From Lachnospiraceae bacterium (lineage in GTDB: Bacteria > Bacillota > Clostridia > Lachnospirales > Lachnospiraceae): DNA of 64,000 nucleotides. Both the position numbers and the translations under genes were made by a program. Location: the NCBI GenBank assembly GCA_024687125.1, contig JAILFA010000081.1, positions 23,632-87,631 on the forward strand. Direction: 5' to 3'. How positions within the stretch are numbered: the stretch's first letter is position 1; each line of letters starts with the position of its first letter. This document shows positions 36,632 through 44,457 of this stretch, piece after piece. The notes under the pieces are model-generated. The model was not told the DNA's origin and made no database searches. It worked only from the letters and a program-made list of their open reading frames with translations.

Positions 36632-37543
36632 ATGGACAAAATAACGTTAATCAATCAAACGCAGCTTTTTGTTCTGGACATGGACGGCACCTATTATCTC
36701 GGTGACCGGATCCTCCCCGGGGCAAGAGCATTCCTGGATGCCGCCAGGCAGGCCGGGAAAGAGTATCTGTTCTTTACCAACAATTCTTCCCGTTCTCCAA
36801 AAGATTATGTAGACAAGCTCGCACGAATGGACACTGTGATCACGATGTCGCAGATCCTGACGAGCGGTGATGTGATGATCAGTTATCTGAAGAATCATCA
36901 CCCGAAAGCGTCAGTCTATCTTCTTGGAACCCCTGCGCTGTTCGAGAGCTTCCGGGAAGCGGGGATACACCTGGTCAACGAGCCGGTTTCCGATACCGGA
37001 GAGGATATCCGCGGCAATGTGTCGACTGCGCAGACAGGGGAAGGGGAACGTCCGGATCTGGTGGTCCTTGGATTTGACCAGACCCTCACTTTTGCGCGGC
37101 TGACGAAGGCATGCACCTATATCCGTGAGGGAGCCCCGTTTCTCGCGACACATCCCGATATCAACTGTCCGGTGGAAGGCGGCTTTATTCCCGACTGCGG
37201 AGCGATGATCGCGGCCATGTCCCTTTCAACAGGAGTTCAGCCGCGGGTAACGGGAAAGCCCTGGCCGGAGACCGTCGACGCTGTTCTGGAGCGTGTCAAT
37301 GAGGAGCGGACAAAGACAGGGAAAAAGACGCTCGACCGAAGTGATGTCACTTTTGTCGGAGACCGTCTCTACACGGATATCGCTGTCGGAGTAAACAACG
37401 GCGCACACGGAGCGCTGGTCATGACAGGGGAGACAACACAGGAGGACATCCCGAAAAGTGAAGTGCAGCCGGATGCTGTCTATGCGTCGCTTGGGGAAAT
37501 GGGAGAGATCCTGAGATCGAACGGAGGAAACAAAGGATGCTGA
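36632..37543 (+). CDS. HAD-IIA family phosphatase, NagD-like
   Basis: A 303-residue HAD-superfamily phosphatase of subfamily IIA. Motif I FVLDMDGTYYLGD (nucleophile Asp16, Asp18), motif II TNNSSRSP, and motif III/IV region FVGDRLYTDIAVGVNNG are intact. NagD-like enzymes hydrolyse sugar phosphates, nucleotides or 2-phosphoglycolate. Placed right after a glycerol-3-phosphate-dehydrogenase-like cluster, it may act on a related phosphate. No clear ribosome site precedes ATG 36632, which lies one base after the previous stop; coupled translation is likely. Confidence 0.9.
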   Translation: MDKITLINQTQLFVLDMDGTYYLGDRILPGARAFLDAARQAGKEYLFFTNNSSRSPKDYVDKLARMDTVITMSQILTSGDVMISYLKNHHPKASVYLLGTPALFESFREAGIHLVNEPVSDTGEDIRGNVSTAQTGEGERPDLVVLGFDQTLTFARLTKACTYIREGAPFLATHPDINCPVEGGFIPDCGAMIAAMSLSTGVQPRVTGKPWPETVDAVLERVNEERTKTGKKTLDRSDVTFVGDRLYTDIAVGVNNGAHGALVMTGETTQEDIPKSEVQPDAVYASLGEMGEILRSNGGNKGC

Positions 37544-38970
37544 ATGTGAAACGCTCTGTCGCAAGAATTCTCATGATCCTGCTGCTTGGCGTGATGACCG
37601 CGGGCGCCGTGAGCGGATGCGGCGAACAGCAGAAGCAAGAGACTTCCGAGAAGAGCAAAAAGGATAAGAAAAAGAAGAGCGAAGATAAAGACAAAAACGA
37701 TCAGAAAGATAAGAAAGACGATGAGGACGGCGATGATGAAGACAAGGAAGGGGACGGACCTGTGATCAAATCCGGGATCGAATACTTTTACTTAAGCTAT
37801 TCCACGGGATCCTACGCGAATTCCGGCTATGCCTATGAGGCAGAACGCGCCTCCGACGGTTCGGTGGATGTGATGGTCAAGGTCGACGGGATGAGTCAGG
37901 ACGATGCGCCGCACTTTACGGAAGACGAAGCATTTCTGGACAGCATCGTCAGGATCCTTTCGGATAACCATGTAGAAAAATGGGACGGATTTGATGGCTC
38001 CGCGCAGGACGTGCTGGACGGGGACTCCTTTTCCATGAATGTCAGGCTGACGGACGGACAGACGATCGGCGCCCACGGCTACGAGAAATATCCCGAAGGC
38101 TACGGCAGTGTGTGCGGGGCACTCGACGCCCTGTTCATGGATCTGTATGAGTCCGAGTTTCCCAACAAAGAAAAGGCGCTCAAGGCTTACTATTCAGAGC
38201 AGTATCCCGATGTACCGTTTGCGGAAGAAGTGGAGGAAAATATCCGCTATTCTGCTCAAGGGGGAGGTTATTTTTCCTATATTGCGGATGATCAGGAGGA
38301 ACGGATCGTCTACCGCGTGGTCAGCGAGTTTAACAATCTCACGGAGGATCCGGGAAACTACGGATACGATGAAGACCGGGATATGCTGATCGTCCGGCTG
38401 TATCAGGAGGCGGACAGGGATAATCCGGAGGTTGTAAATACCGCTCTTGGATTTGATCTGTACACAGTCGATGACGGGGGACAGATCACCCTCTGCGGAA
38501 GTGACTGCGCGGATCCGGCGCTTTTCTGGAACGACGGACTGTACGGGTACTTTTTCCGCTGCTGGAGCGGGTCGGACCGTCTCATCGGGTATTTCGCGCA
38601 TCGCTCCTATCAGGCTTCGGGCGGCGGGGACGGTTATCAGCTGACGCTCTATAAGAGTGTGGACGGCAAACTGGAAAAGATTGCCGATGAAAGTGTGATC
38701 GTCCCGGCGGAGCATGAGAACTGGACGATCGACGATATCTCCGGATTCGTGAAGATCGCCGAGGAGCACGGCTTCGGCTATTCCCTCGATGACTGGAGAA
38801 AACATCCCGATCAGCCGTATCTGAGCAGAAAGAATGTCGAGGTGCTGGTCGATCTCTATACGAAGAACAACCTCGACGGCAAATTCTATGAGACTCTGAC
38901 GGCAACCCCGGGCGGCGAGTATGTCGGAGAATACGGAGTCTCCGGCAGTGTCAGCGGACGCGGGTGGTAA
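37537..38970 (+). CDS. Lysine/aspartate-rich lipoprotein of unknown function
   Basis: A predicted lipoprotein of 477 residues. The signal ends AVSGC with the lipidated Cys28. A linker of about 45 residues is almost entirely Lys, Asp and Glu. The rest is a large extracellular domain with aromatic-rich strands (GIEYFYLSYSTGSYANSGYAY) and no family I recognise. GGAGG at 37523-37527 fits ATG 37537, which overlaps the phosphatase gene by 7 bases. The charged linker resembles those of the other lipoproteins in this window. Confidence 0.78.
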   Translation: MLNVKRSVARILMILLLGVMTAGAVSGCGEQQKQETSEKSKKDKKKKSEDKDKNDQKDKKDDEDGDDEDKEGDGPVIKSGIEYFYLSYSTGSYANSGYAYEAERASDGSVDVMVKVDGMSQDDAPHFTEDEAFLDSIVRILSDNHVEKWDGFDGSAQDVLDGDSFSMNVRLTDGQTIGAHGYEKYPEGYGSVCGALDALFMDLYESEFPNKEKALKAYYSEQYPDVPFAEEVEENIRYSAQGGGYFSYIADDQEERIVYRVVSEFNNLTEDPGNYGYDEDRDMLIVRLYQEADRDNPEVVNTALGFDLYTVDDGGQITLCGSDCADPALFWNDGLYGYFFRCWSGSDRLIGYFAHRSYQASGGGDGYQLTLYKSVDGKLEKIADESVIVPAEHENWTIDDISGFVKIAEEHGFGYSLDDWRKHPDQPYLSRKNVEVLVDLYTKNNLDGKFYETLTATPGGEYVGEYGVSGSVSGRGW

Positions 38971-38977
38971 GAGTAAT

Positions 38978-40195
38978 ATGAGAGCATATGAACGGCTGCT
39001 GAAATACGCAGTGATCCATACGACAAGCGATGATAACGCGGATACGACTCCGTCAACGAAACGTCAGTTTGATCTGGCATTGCTTCTGGCTGAGGAGATG
39101 AAGTCGCTTGGGATCACGGAAGTGACTGTGGATGAACACTGCTATGTCACCGGAAAGATCGAGGCGACAAAGGGGCTGGAAGACAGGCCATGTATCGGCT
39201 TTATCGCTCATCTCGATACCGCGCCGGACGCGTCCGGGGAAAATGTACATCCTCGGATCATCAACGACTACGACGGCGGAGATGTCACGCTGGAAAGCGG
39301 CCTCGTGCTTTCAGCCGGGCTTTTTCCGCACCTCGCTTCCCTGAAGGGACGGACCTTGATCACAACAGACGGAAGTACCCTCCTCGGAGCGGATGACAAG
39401 GCAGGTGTCGCGGAGATCCTGACTATGGCCGAGACCATCCTTAAAGAGGAGATCCCGCACGGCAGGATTGCGATCGCCTTTACGCCGGACGAGGAGATCG
39501 GACACGGCGCGCGGCTCCTGGATATCGACGCCTTCGGCGCGGCGTTTGCGTACACGGTCGACGGCGGCGCGGAAAACGAACTGGAGTATGAAAATTTCAA
39601 CGCAGCCAAGGCTGAATTTCGGATCAAAGGAGTCAGCGTACATCCCGGAGAAGCCAAGAACCGGATGGTCAACGCCGCACTGATCGCCTGTGAGATCTCT
39701 TCCATGCTCCCGCAGGCGGAGACGCCGGCGCATACTGAGGACAGAGAAGGGTTCTATCATCTGACGGACATTTCCGGGGATGTAGAAAAAGCCGAGATCG
39801 ACTACATCGTCCGCGATCATGACAGCAGTCTGTTTGAAGCGAAGCTCGCTACGCTGAGGATGATCGAAAAAATCCTGAACGAGCGCTATGGGGCAGGTAC
39901 CGTCACCCTGACGGTCAAAGAGCAGTACCGGAACATGATCGAGAAGATCCGTCCGCATATGCACATCGTGGATACGGCGAGGAAGTGCATCGCCGCACAG
40001 GGGATAGAGCCTGTGGTTACACCGGTGCGAGGCGGGACGGACGGCGCACAGCTCACCTTCCGCGGGCTGCCCTGCCCGAACCTCGGGACCGGCGGCTATG
40101 CTTTCCACGGTCCGTACGAACATATCTCGGCGGAGGGCATGGATACGGTCGTCAGTGTATTATGTGATATTGTGAGATCCTATGCCGGACAATGA
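38978..40195 (+). CDS. pepT: Peptidase T (tripeptide aminopeptidase)
   Basis: A zinc M20B-family peptidase releasing N-terminal residues from tripeptides, about 405 residues as in other PepT proteins. Metal and catalytic motifs are visible: AHLDTAPDASGENVHP, LGADDKAGVAEI, and TPDEEIGHGA, where the second Glu of the EE pair is the usual catalytic base. The dimerisation domain and RGGTDGAQLTFRGLPCPNLGTGG follow. The frame opens at 38921 inside the preceding gene, but ATG 38978 matches the usual PepT start (MRAYERLLKYAVIHTTS). Confidence 0.94.
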   Translation: MRAYERLLKYAVIHTTSDDNADTTPSTKRQFDLALLLAEEMKSLGITEVTVDEHCYVTGKIEATKGLEDRPCIGFIAHLDTAPDASGENVHPRIINDYDGGDVTLESGLVLSAGLFPHLASLKGRTLITTDGSTLLGADDKAGVAEILTMAETILKEEIPHGRIAIAFTPDEEIGHGARLLDIDAFGAAFAYTVDGGAENELEYENFNAAKAEFRIKGVSVHPGEAKNRMVNAALIACEISSMLPQAETPAHTEDREGFYHLTDISGDVEKAEIDYIVRDHDSSLFEAKLATLRMIEKILNERYGAGTVTLTVKEQYRNMIEKIRPHMHIVDTARKCIAAQGIEPVVTPVRGGTDGAQLTFRGLPCPNLGTGGYAFHGPYEHISAEGMDTVVSVLCDIVRSYAGQ

Positions 40196-40272
40196 CCCGG
40201 TTTTGGACGAAAGCAGGGATCTGTGCGGAATATGGAACAGTTGATGCAAAGAAAGGACAGGAGGGTACCCAA

Positions 40273-40914
40273 ATGAGAATCGCATTGATCAATGAGAACA
40301 GCCAGGCAGCAAAAAATGCCGTGATTGAGAAAGCCCTGAAAAAGGTGGTCGAGCCGATGGGATACACGGTCGACAACTACGGGATGTACACCGCCGAGGA
40401 CGAAGCACAGCTCACCTATGTGCAGAACGGTATCCTGGCCTGCGTCCTGCTCAATTCCGGCGCGGCCGATTTTGTTGTGACCGGCTGCGGTACCGGGGAG
40501 GGCGCCATGCTGGCACTCAACAGCTTCCCGAACGTCATCTGCGGTCACGTCGCCACACCGCTGGACGCCTATACCTTTGCACAGATCAATGACGGCAACG
40601 CGATCGCGATCCCGTTTGCTCTCGGTTTCGGCTGGGGCGGTGATCTCAATCTTGAATATATCTTTGAAAAGCTTTTCTCCGAGCCATTCGGCGGCGGCTA
40701 TCCCAGGGAGCGTGTCGTGCCGGAGCAGCGCAACAAGAAGATCCTCGACGAAGTCCGCAAAGTGACGCTCAACCAGGACGTCTGTGAGATCCTTAAGGGG
40801 CTTGATCCGGAACTGGTGAAGGGCGCTTTCGCCGGTGAGCATTTTGCCGAGCTCTTTGAGAAGAACGCGAAGGATGAAGCGATCAAAGCCTGCGTAAAGG
40901 AATTCCTTAAGTAA
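40273..40914 (+). CDS. RpiB/LacA/LacB-family sugar-phosphate isomerase
   Basis: A 213-residue protein of the ribose-5-phosphate isomerase B / galactose-6-phosphate isomerase family. It starts RIALINENSQAAKNAVIEKAL and has the family signature region VTGCGTGEGAMLALNSFP, which contains the catalytic-site Cys. It is longer than classic RpiB (about 150 residues) through a C-terminal helical part. AGGAGGG at 40259-40265 puts the start at ATG 40273, not at the upstream open frame from 40192. The substrate is uncertain among ribose-, galactose- and related sugar phosphates. Confidence 0.88.
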   Translation: MRIALINENSQAAKNAVIEKALKKVVEPMGYTVDNYGMYTAEDEAQLTYVQNGILACVLLNSGAADFVVTGCGTGEGAMLALNSFPNVICGHVATPLDAYTFAQINDGNAIAIPFALGFGWGGDLNLEYIFEKLFSEPFGGGYPRERVVPEQRNKKILDEVRKVTLNQDVCEILKGLDPELVKGAFAGEHFAELFEKNAKDEAIKACVKEFLK

Positions 40915-40934
40915 AAGCCTGAAGAGGAAAGCGT

Positions 40935-42836
40935 ATGCCGGGACCGGGGGGAAGAGGGGGATTCGGACCCAGAGGATTTCTGACTGACGAGGAAAAGGAA
41001 AACCTGCCGAAAGTGGACGGGGCGCTCATAAAGCGCATCCTTGCGTATCTGAAGCCGTATCGTTTTCAGTTTGTATTTGTGTTTCTGGCGATCCTCCTGA
41101 GTGCCGTGGTGGGTCTCCTGCCGTCCATCATCACCGGAAAGATCGTCGATGAGGCCCTGATCAACAAGGATATGCAGCTGCTGGTCAGGCTTCTTTTTAT
41201 GGCCTTTGCCACGCTGGCGGCATCACAGATCGTCGGCGTGCTGGAAAACTACATCAATGCCTGGATCTCCCAGCGCATCATATTTGACATGAAGAACCAG
41301 ATGTATCACCATCTGCAGTACATGCCGCATTCCTTTTTTACGACCGAGAAGCAGGGCGACATCATCACACGCATGAACACAGATATCAGCGGCGTGAGCA
41401 GTGTCATCTCCGGAACACTCTCCAATGTTGTATCCAACGCGGCAACCGTGATCACGACGCTCGTTGCTCTCTTTACGATGAGCTGGCAGCTCGCGATCGT
41501 CGGCGTGATCATCATTCCGCTCCTCATTCTGCCGACAAAGAAGGTCGGCAAGAACCAGTGGGAGATCCGCTCGGATTCCCAGGCAAAGAACGACGAGATG
41601 AACCAGCTGATCAACGAGTCGCTGAGCGTCAGCGGATCGATGCTTGTCAAGCTTTTCACAAGAGAGGAAAAGGAGTATGGCCGGTTCGTCAGGGTCAATT
41701 CCGAGCTGACGGCACTGAATCTCAAGGAGCAGCGGAGCGGCAGCTGGTTTCGTGTCGTCATGGGCATGTTCACCCAGGTGGGACCGCTTCTCATCTATTT
41801 CGCGGGCGGATATCTCATCATCTCGAAGATGGATACCGGGCTGACCGTCGGAACCATCACCGCCATGGTTGCTCTTATCAACCGTCTGTACCGGCCGGTG
41901 CAGGAGCTTCTGAACCTGCAGGTCGAGTTTACCAGGAGCCTTGCGCTTTTTACCCGGATCTTTGACTACTTTGACATGAAGAGCAGCATCGTGAGCCCGG
42001 AAAACGGACAGAAGCCCGATGTTACCTGCAGGGATATCGTGTATGATCATGTGTCCTTTGCCTATGATCCCGAGATCCCTATTCTGAAGGATGTGAACTT
42101 CACCGTGCCCGGCGGGCGCATGTACGCGATCGTCGGTCCCTCCGGATCGGGCAAGTCCACGGTCGTCAATCTGATCCCGAGACTCTATGACGTGCTGTCA
42201 GGTGCCGTGCGGATCGGAGATACGGATGTCAGGGAATTTGACCTCGCCTATCTGCGCTCCGTGATCGGCGTGGTGACACAGGAGACCTATCTTTTCAACG
42301 GAACGATCCGGGAGAATCTTCTCTATGCAAAAGAGGATGCGACGGAGGAGGAACTGCAGGAGGCGTGCAGAAGCGCGAACATCCATGATTTCATTGTCAG
42401 CCAGCCGGACGGCTATGACACGATGGTCGGAAACCGCGGTCTCAAGCTTTCGGGCGGGGAAAAGCAGCGGCTTTCGATCGCCAGGGTGATCCTCAAGGAT
42501 CCCCGGATCCTGATCCTGGACGAGGCGACAAGCGCGCTGGATTCCATCTCCGAGAACGCGATCCAGGAGGCGCTGGAGCTCCTCATGAAGGGACGAACCA
42601 GTATCGTGATCGCTCATCGACTCTCCACGATCCTCAAGGCGGATTCAATCCTGGTGGTCAAGGACGGGGTGATCGCGGAACAGGGAGATCATGAATCCCT
42701 TCTCGCACTGGGCGGTGTCTATAAGGAACTGTATGAGACACAGTTCCGCCAGATCCTTACCATGGAAGGCGTGCAGGACGGCGCAGAGGGCACGGATTAC
42801 TGGGGCGTGGTCGAAGAGGAGACGAACGGTTTCTGA
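40935..42836 (+). CDS. ABC exporter, fused membrane and ATPase domains
   Basis: A 633-residue half-transporter of the MsbA/BmrA/LmrA type. Residues 20-340 hold six membrane spans, after a Gly/Arg-rich N-terminal segment (PGPGGRGGFGPRG). The nucleotide-binding domain has Walker A GPSGSGKST (401-409), the ABC signature LSGGEKQR (505-512), Walker B RILILDEATSALD, and the switch His in IVIAHRLST. It likely works as a homodimer exporting lipophilic compounds. It is downstream of the RpiB-like gene with a 20-base gap. The substrate is unknown. Confidence 0.94.
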   Translation: MPGPGGRGGFGPRGFLTDEEKENLPKVDGALIKRILAYLKPYRFQFVFVFLAILLSAVVGLLPSIITGKIVDEALINKDMQLLVRLLFMAFATLAASQIVGVLENYINAWISQRIIFDMKNQMYHHLQYMPHSFFTTEKQGDIITRMNTDISGVSSVISGTLSNVVSNAATVITTLVALFTMSWQLAIVGVIIIPLLILPTKKVGKNQWEIRSDSQAKNDEMNQLINESLSVSGSMLVKLFTREEKEYGRFVRVNSELTALNLKEQRSGSWFRVVMGMFTQVGPLLIYFAGGYLIISKMDTGLTVGTITAMVALINRLYRPVQELLNLQVEFTRSLALFTRIFDYFDMKSSIVSPENGQKPDVTCRDIVYDHVSFAYDPEIPILKDVNFTVPGGRMYAIVGPSGSGKSTVVNLIPRLYDVLSGAVRIGDTDVREFDLAYLRSVIGVVTQETYLFNGTIRENLLYAKEDATEEELQEACRSANIHDFIVSQPDGYDTMVGNRGLKLSGGEKQRLSIARVILKDPRILILDEATSALDSISENAIQEALELLMKGRTSIVIAHRLSTILKADSILVVKDGVIAEQGDHESLLALGGVYKELYETQFRQILTMEGVQDGAEGTDYWGVVEEETNGF

Positions 42837-42842
42837 GCAGAC

Positions 42843-42871
42843 TTGCCATCTACCACTAAATGTTGTACAAT
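42843..42871 (+). promoter_or_regulatory. Promoter of the FHA-GGDEF gene
   Basis: TTGCCA (42843-42848), a 17-base spacer and TACAAT (42866-42871), in an AT-richer gap between the ABC transporter and the GTG start at 42922. It implies a leader of about 45 bases. Confidence 0.7.
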
Positions 42872-42921
42872 CATCGGATATTATTACTAAATGAGTACAG
42901 TTTTGTGGAGGCAACGATTCA

Positions 42922-43827
42922 GTGGAAGACACAACAACATTTCTGCATAATATCCCCGAAGGATACATCGGAAATACCGGGGCGCAGGCGATCAAGCCGC
43001 GTCTCTTCGTGTGCTGCGAGCATGAGATCATGGAGTTCGTACTGGAAGGGGATCAGCTGCTGGGGAGGCCCGCAGACGGTGTGACGCCGGATATCCCGGT
43101 GGCGAACCGGTATATTTCCAGACGCCATGGCACCTTTCATACAGAGGGCGGCATGATCACCTATACCGTCGGAAAGACAACCAATGGGACCATTTTCCGC
43201 CGCAGACGGCTTTCGCCGGGCGAGACCGTGGAGCTGTGGGACGGTGATGAACTGATCATTCCGGTCGCGGACAATGACAACGCGGTCGATATCCTGCTGG
43301 TGTGCGCGATCCTGGAGAACCGGATCAAGATCTGGCGCGACATGCGGCTGGCAGCGAGGGACGCGCTAACCGGTCTGTCCGGCAGAAATGCCTTCCGTAC
43401 GTGGTATCATCAGAAGCACCGCAAGTGGAAGGATGTTGCGGGCTGTCTGTTCATCATGGATATCGACTTTTTCAAGCGGATCAACGACGTCTACGGCCAC
43501 TCCGCCGGAGATCATGCGCTGAAGTTTCTGACGGAGCAGCTGCTGCTCGTCACGGGAAGCGACGGGTATGTCTGCCGCTGGGGGGGGGATGAGTTTGTCG
43601 GTGTGATTGTCGATACGGCGGATAATGTAAAGCGGGCTCTCGGAGAGATGGGAGAGCGTGTGTCCTCCACAAAGATCGACAACCTTTTTCCTATGACGGT
43701 CAGTGCAGGACTGGTGGATATCGGCAGGGTCCAGGATCCCGAGGACATCGACGCGATCGTCCTCCAGGCGGATCAGATGCTCTATCGGGCTAAGGAGAAC
43801 GGCAAGAACCGCATCGAACTCGGCTGA
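42922..43827 (+). CDS. FHA-GGDEF diguanylate cyclase
   Basis: A 301-residue cytoplasmic signalling protein. The N-terminal FHA domain (about 40-120) has ISRRHGTF and TTNGTIF, residues that read phosphothreonine in partner proteins. The C-terminal GGDEF domain (about 140-300) contains DALTGLSGRNAF, FIMDIDFFKRINDVYGHSAGD and an intact GGDEF at 221-225, so it should make cyclic-di-GMP. No RxxD inhibitory site is seen five residues upstream. GTG 42922 follows GGAGGC at 42907-42912. Nine consecutive Gs encode the active-site glycines. Confidence 0.92.
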   Translation: MEDTTTFLHNIPEGYIGNTGAQAIKPRLFVCCEHEIMEFVLEGDQLLGRPADGVTPDIPVANRYISRRHGTFHTEGGMITYTVGKTTNGTIFRRRRLSPGETVELWDGDELIIPVADNDNAVDILLVCAILENRIKIWRDMRLAARDALTGLSGRNAFRTWYHQKHRKWKDVAGCLFIMDIDFFKRINDVYGHSAGDHALKFLTEQLLLVTGSDGYVCRWGGDEFVGVIVDTADNVKRALGEMGERVSSTKIDNLFPMTVSAGLVDIGRVQDPEDIDAIVLQADQMLYRAKENGKNRIELG

Positions 43828-43842
43828 TGCGGGTGATTTTTC

Positions 43843-44244
43843 CTATTTTCTGATCAGTTCGCTCAGTCTCTTCCCATAAAAGAAATCTCTGGTGATGCCG
43901 TCAAACTCTTCCCACATGGGCAGTGTCTGGCATTTTTCCTTTCTGGGGCAGTCATAGTTCTTGTCGGCAAGGCATACGACAGGAGAGAGGGTTCCTTCCA
44001 TGAGCTCGAGGATCTCTCCGATCGTGTAGGCCTCAGGCCTGCGACTCAGGCGATAGCCGCCGTGCTTTCCACTGGAGCCGACGATCAGTCCGCCCGTGAC
44101 CATGTCCTTCGCGATGATCTCCAGGTACTTTTTGGAAAGTTCCTGGCGCTCGGCCACATCCTTAAGCGGAACAAAACTGTCCTCACCGTGCTCTGCAAGA
44201 TCGATCATGATACGGATCGCATAACGTCCTTTCGTTGAAAACAT
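43843..44244 (-). CDS. Rrf2-family transcriptional regulator (CymR/IscR-like)
   Basis: A 133-residue Rrf2 regulator on the minus strand. It starts MFSTKGRYAIRIMIDLAEHG with the wing-helix DNA-binding domain; GKHGGYRLSR is the wing. Three cysteines (CLADKNYDC then CPRKEKC) sit where IscR and RsrR bind an Fe-S cluster, though the first spacing is seven residues instead of five. ATG 44244 is chosen because GAGGTG lies upstream; GTG 44253 is an alternative. It faces a sulfur-metabolism operon across a 200-base AT-rich gap with matching candidate operators, so it probably controls that operon and itself in response to sulfur or Fe-S status. Confidence 0.92.
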   Translation of the reverse strand: MFSTKGRYAIRIMIDLAEHGEDSFVPLKDVAERQELSKKYLEIIAKDMVTGGLIVGSSGKHGGYRLSRRPEAYTIGEILELMEGTLSPVVCLADKNYDCPRKEKCQTLPMWEEFDGITRDFFYGKRLSELIRK

Positions 44245-44286
44245 ATCTGTCACCTCATATTGTTACATGCCCTGTCTGACAATAAC

Positions 44287-44298
44287 CTATTCTACTAC
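44287..44298 (-). promoter_or_regulatory. Candidate Rrf2 operator at the regulator's own promoter
   Basis: On the minus strand this reads GTAGTAGAATAG and overlaps the -10 box of the regulator gene. Nearly the same word (ATAGTAGATAG) occurs in the spacer of the divergent metY promoter. Inferred only from repetition and placement. Confidence 0.45.
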
Positions 44299-44318
44299 AG
44301 GATAATTCCAAGATGCAA
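44289..44318 (-). promoter_or_regulatory. Promoter of the Rrf2 regulator gene (minus strand)
   Basis: On the minus strand: TTGCAT (44318-44313), an 18-base spacer and TAGAAT (44294-44289). The -10 box overlaps the candidate operator, which would fit autorepression. Confidence 0.5.
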
Positions 44319-44400
44319 GTATATATGTAAAATCTAATAAAATCAATATTATTTGGCAGGAAAATCATTTTATTATATAAAAAAAGGCATTATAAACCTA

Positions 44401-44429
44401 TTGACATAGTAGATAGATAGTGATAATCT
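44401..44429 (+). promoter_or_regulatory. Promoter of the metY-hcy-encapsulin operon
   Basis: A consensus -35 TTGACA (44401-44406). The -10 is either TAATCT (44424-44429, 17-base spacer) or GATAAT (44422-44427, 15-base spacer). The spacer contains the direct repeat TAGTAGATAGATAG. No SAM, T-box or other leader structure was seen between it and ATG 44458. Confidence 0.7.
44406..44420 (+). promoter_or_regulatory. Candidate Rrf2 operator in the metY promoter spacer
   Basis: ATAGTAGATAGATAG lies between the -35 and -10 boxes, where a bound repressor would block polymerase. It shares TAGTAGA and a following TAG with the reverse strand of 44287-44298 in front of the Rrf2 gene. Confidence 0.45.
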
Positions 44430-44457
44430 GTGGTCATTTACAGCACGGGAGAGAAGC

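Noticed and set aside
44254-44457. Possible SAM or T-box riboswitch before metY
   Set aside because: Only about 30 bases separate the promoter from the start codon, and no paired helices or T-box sequence are present.
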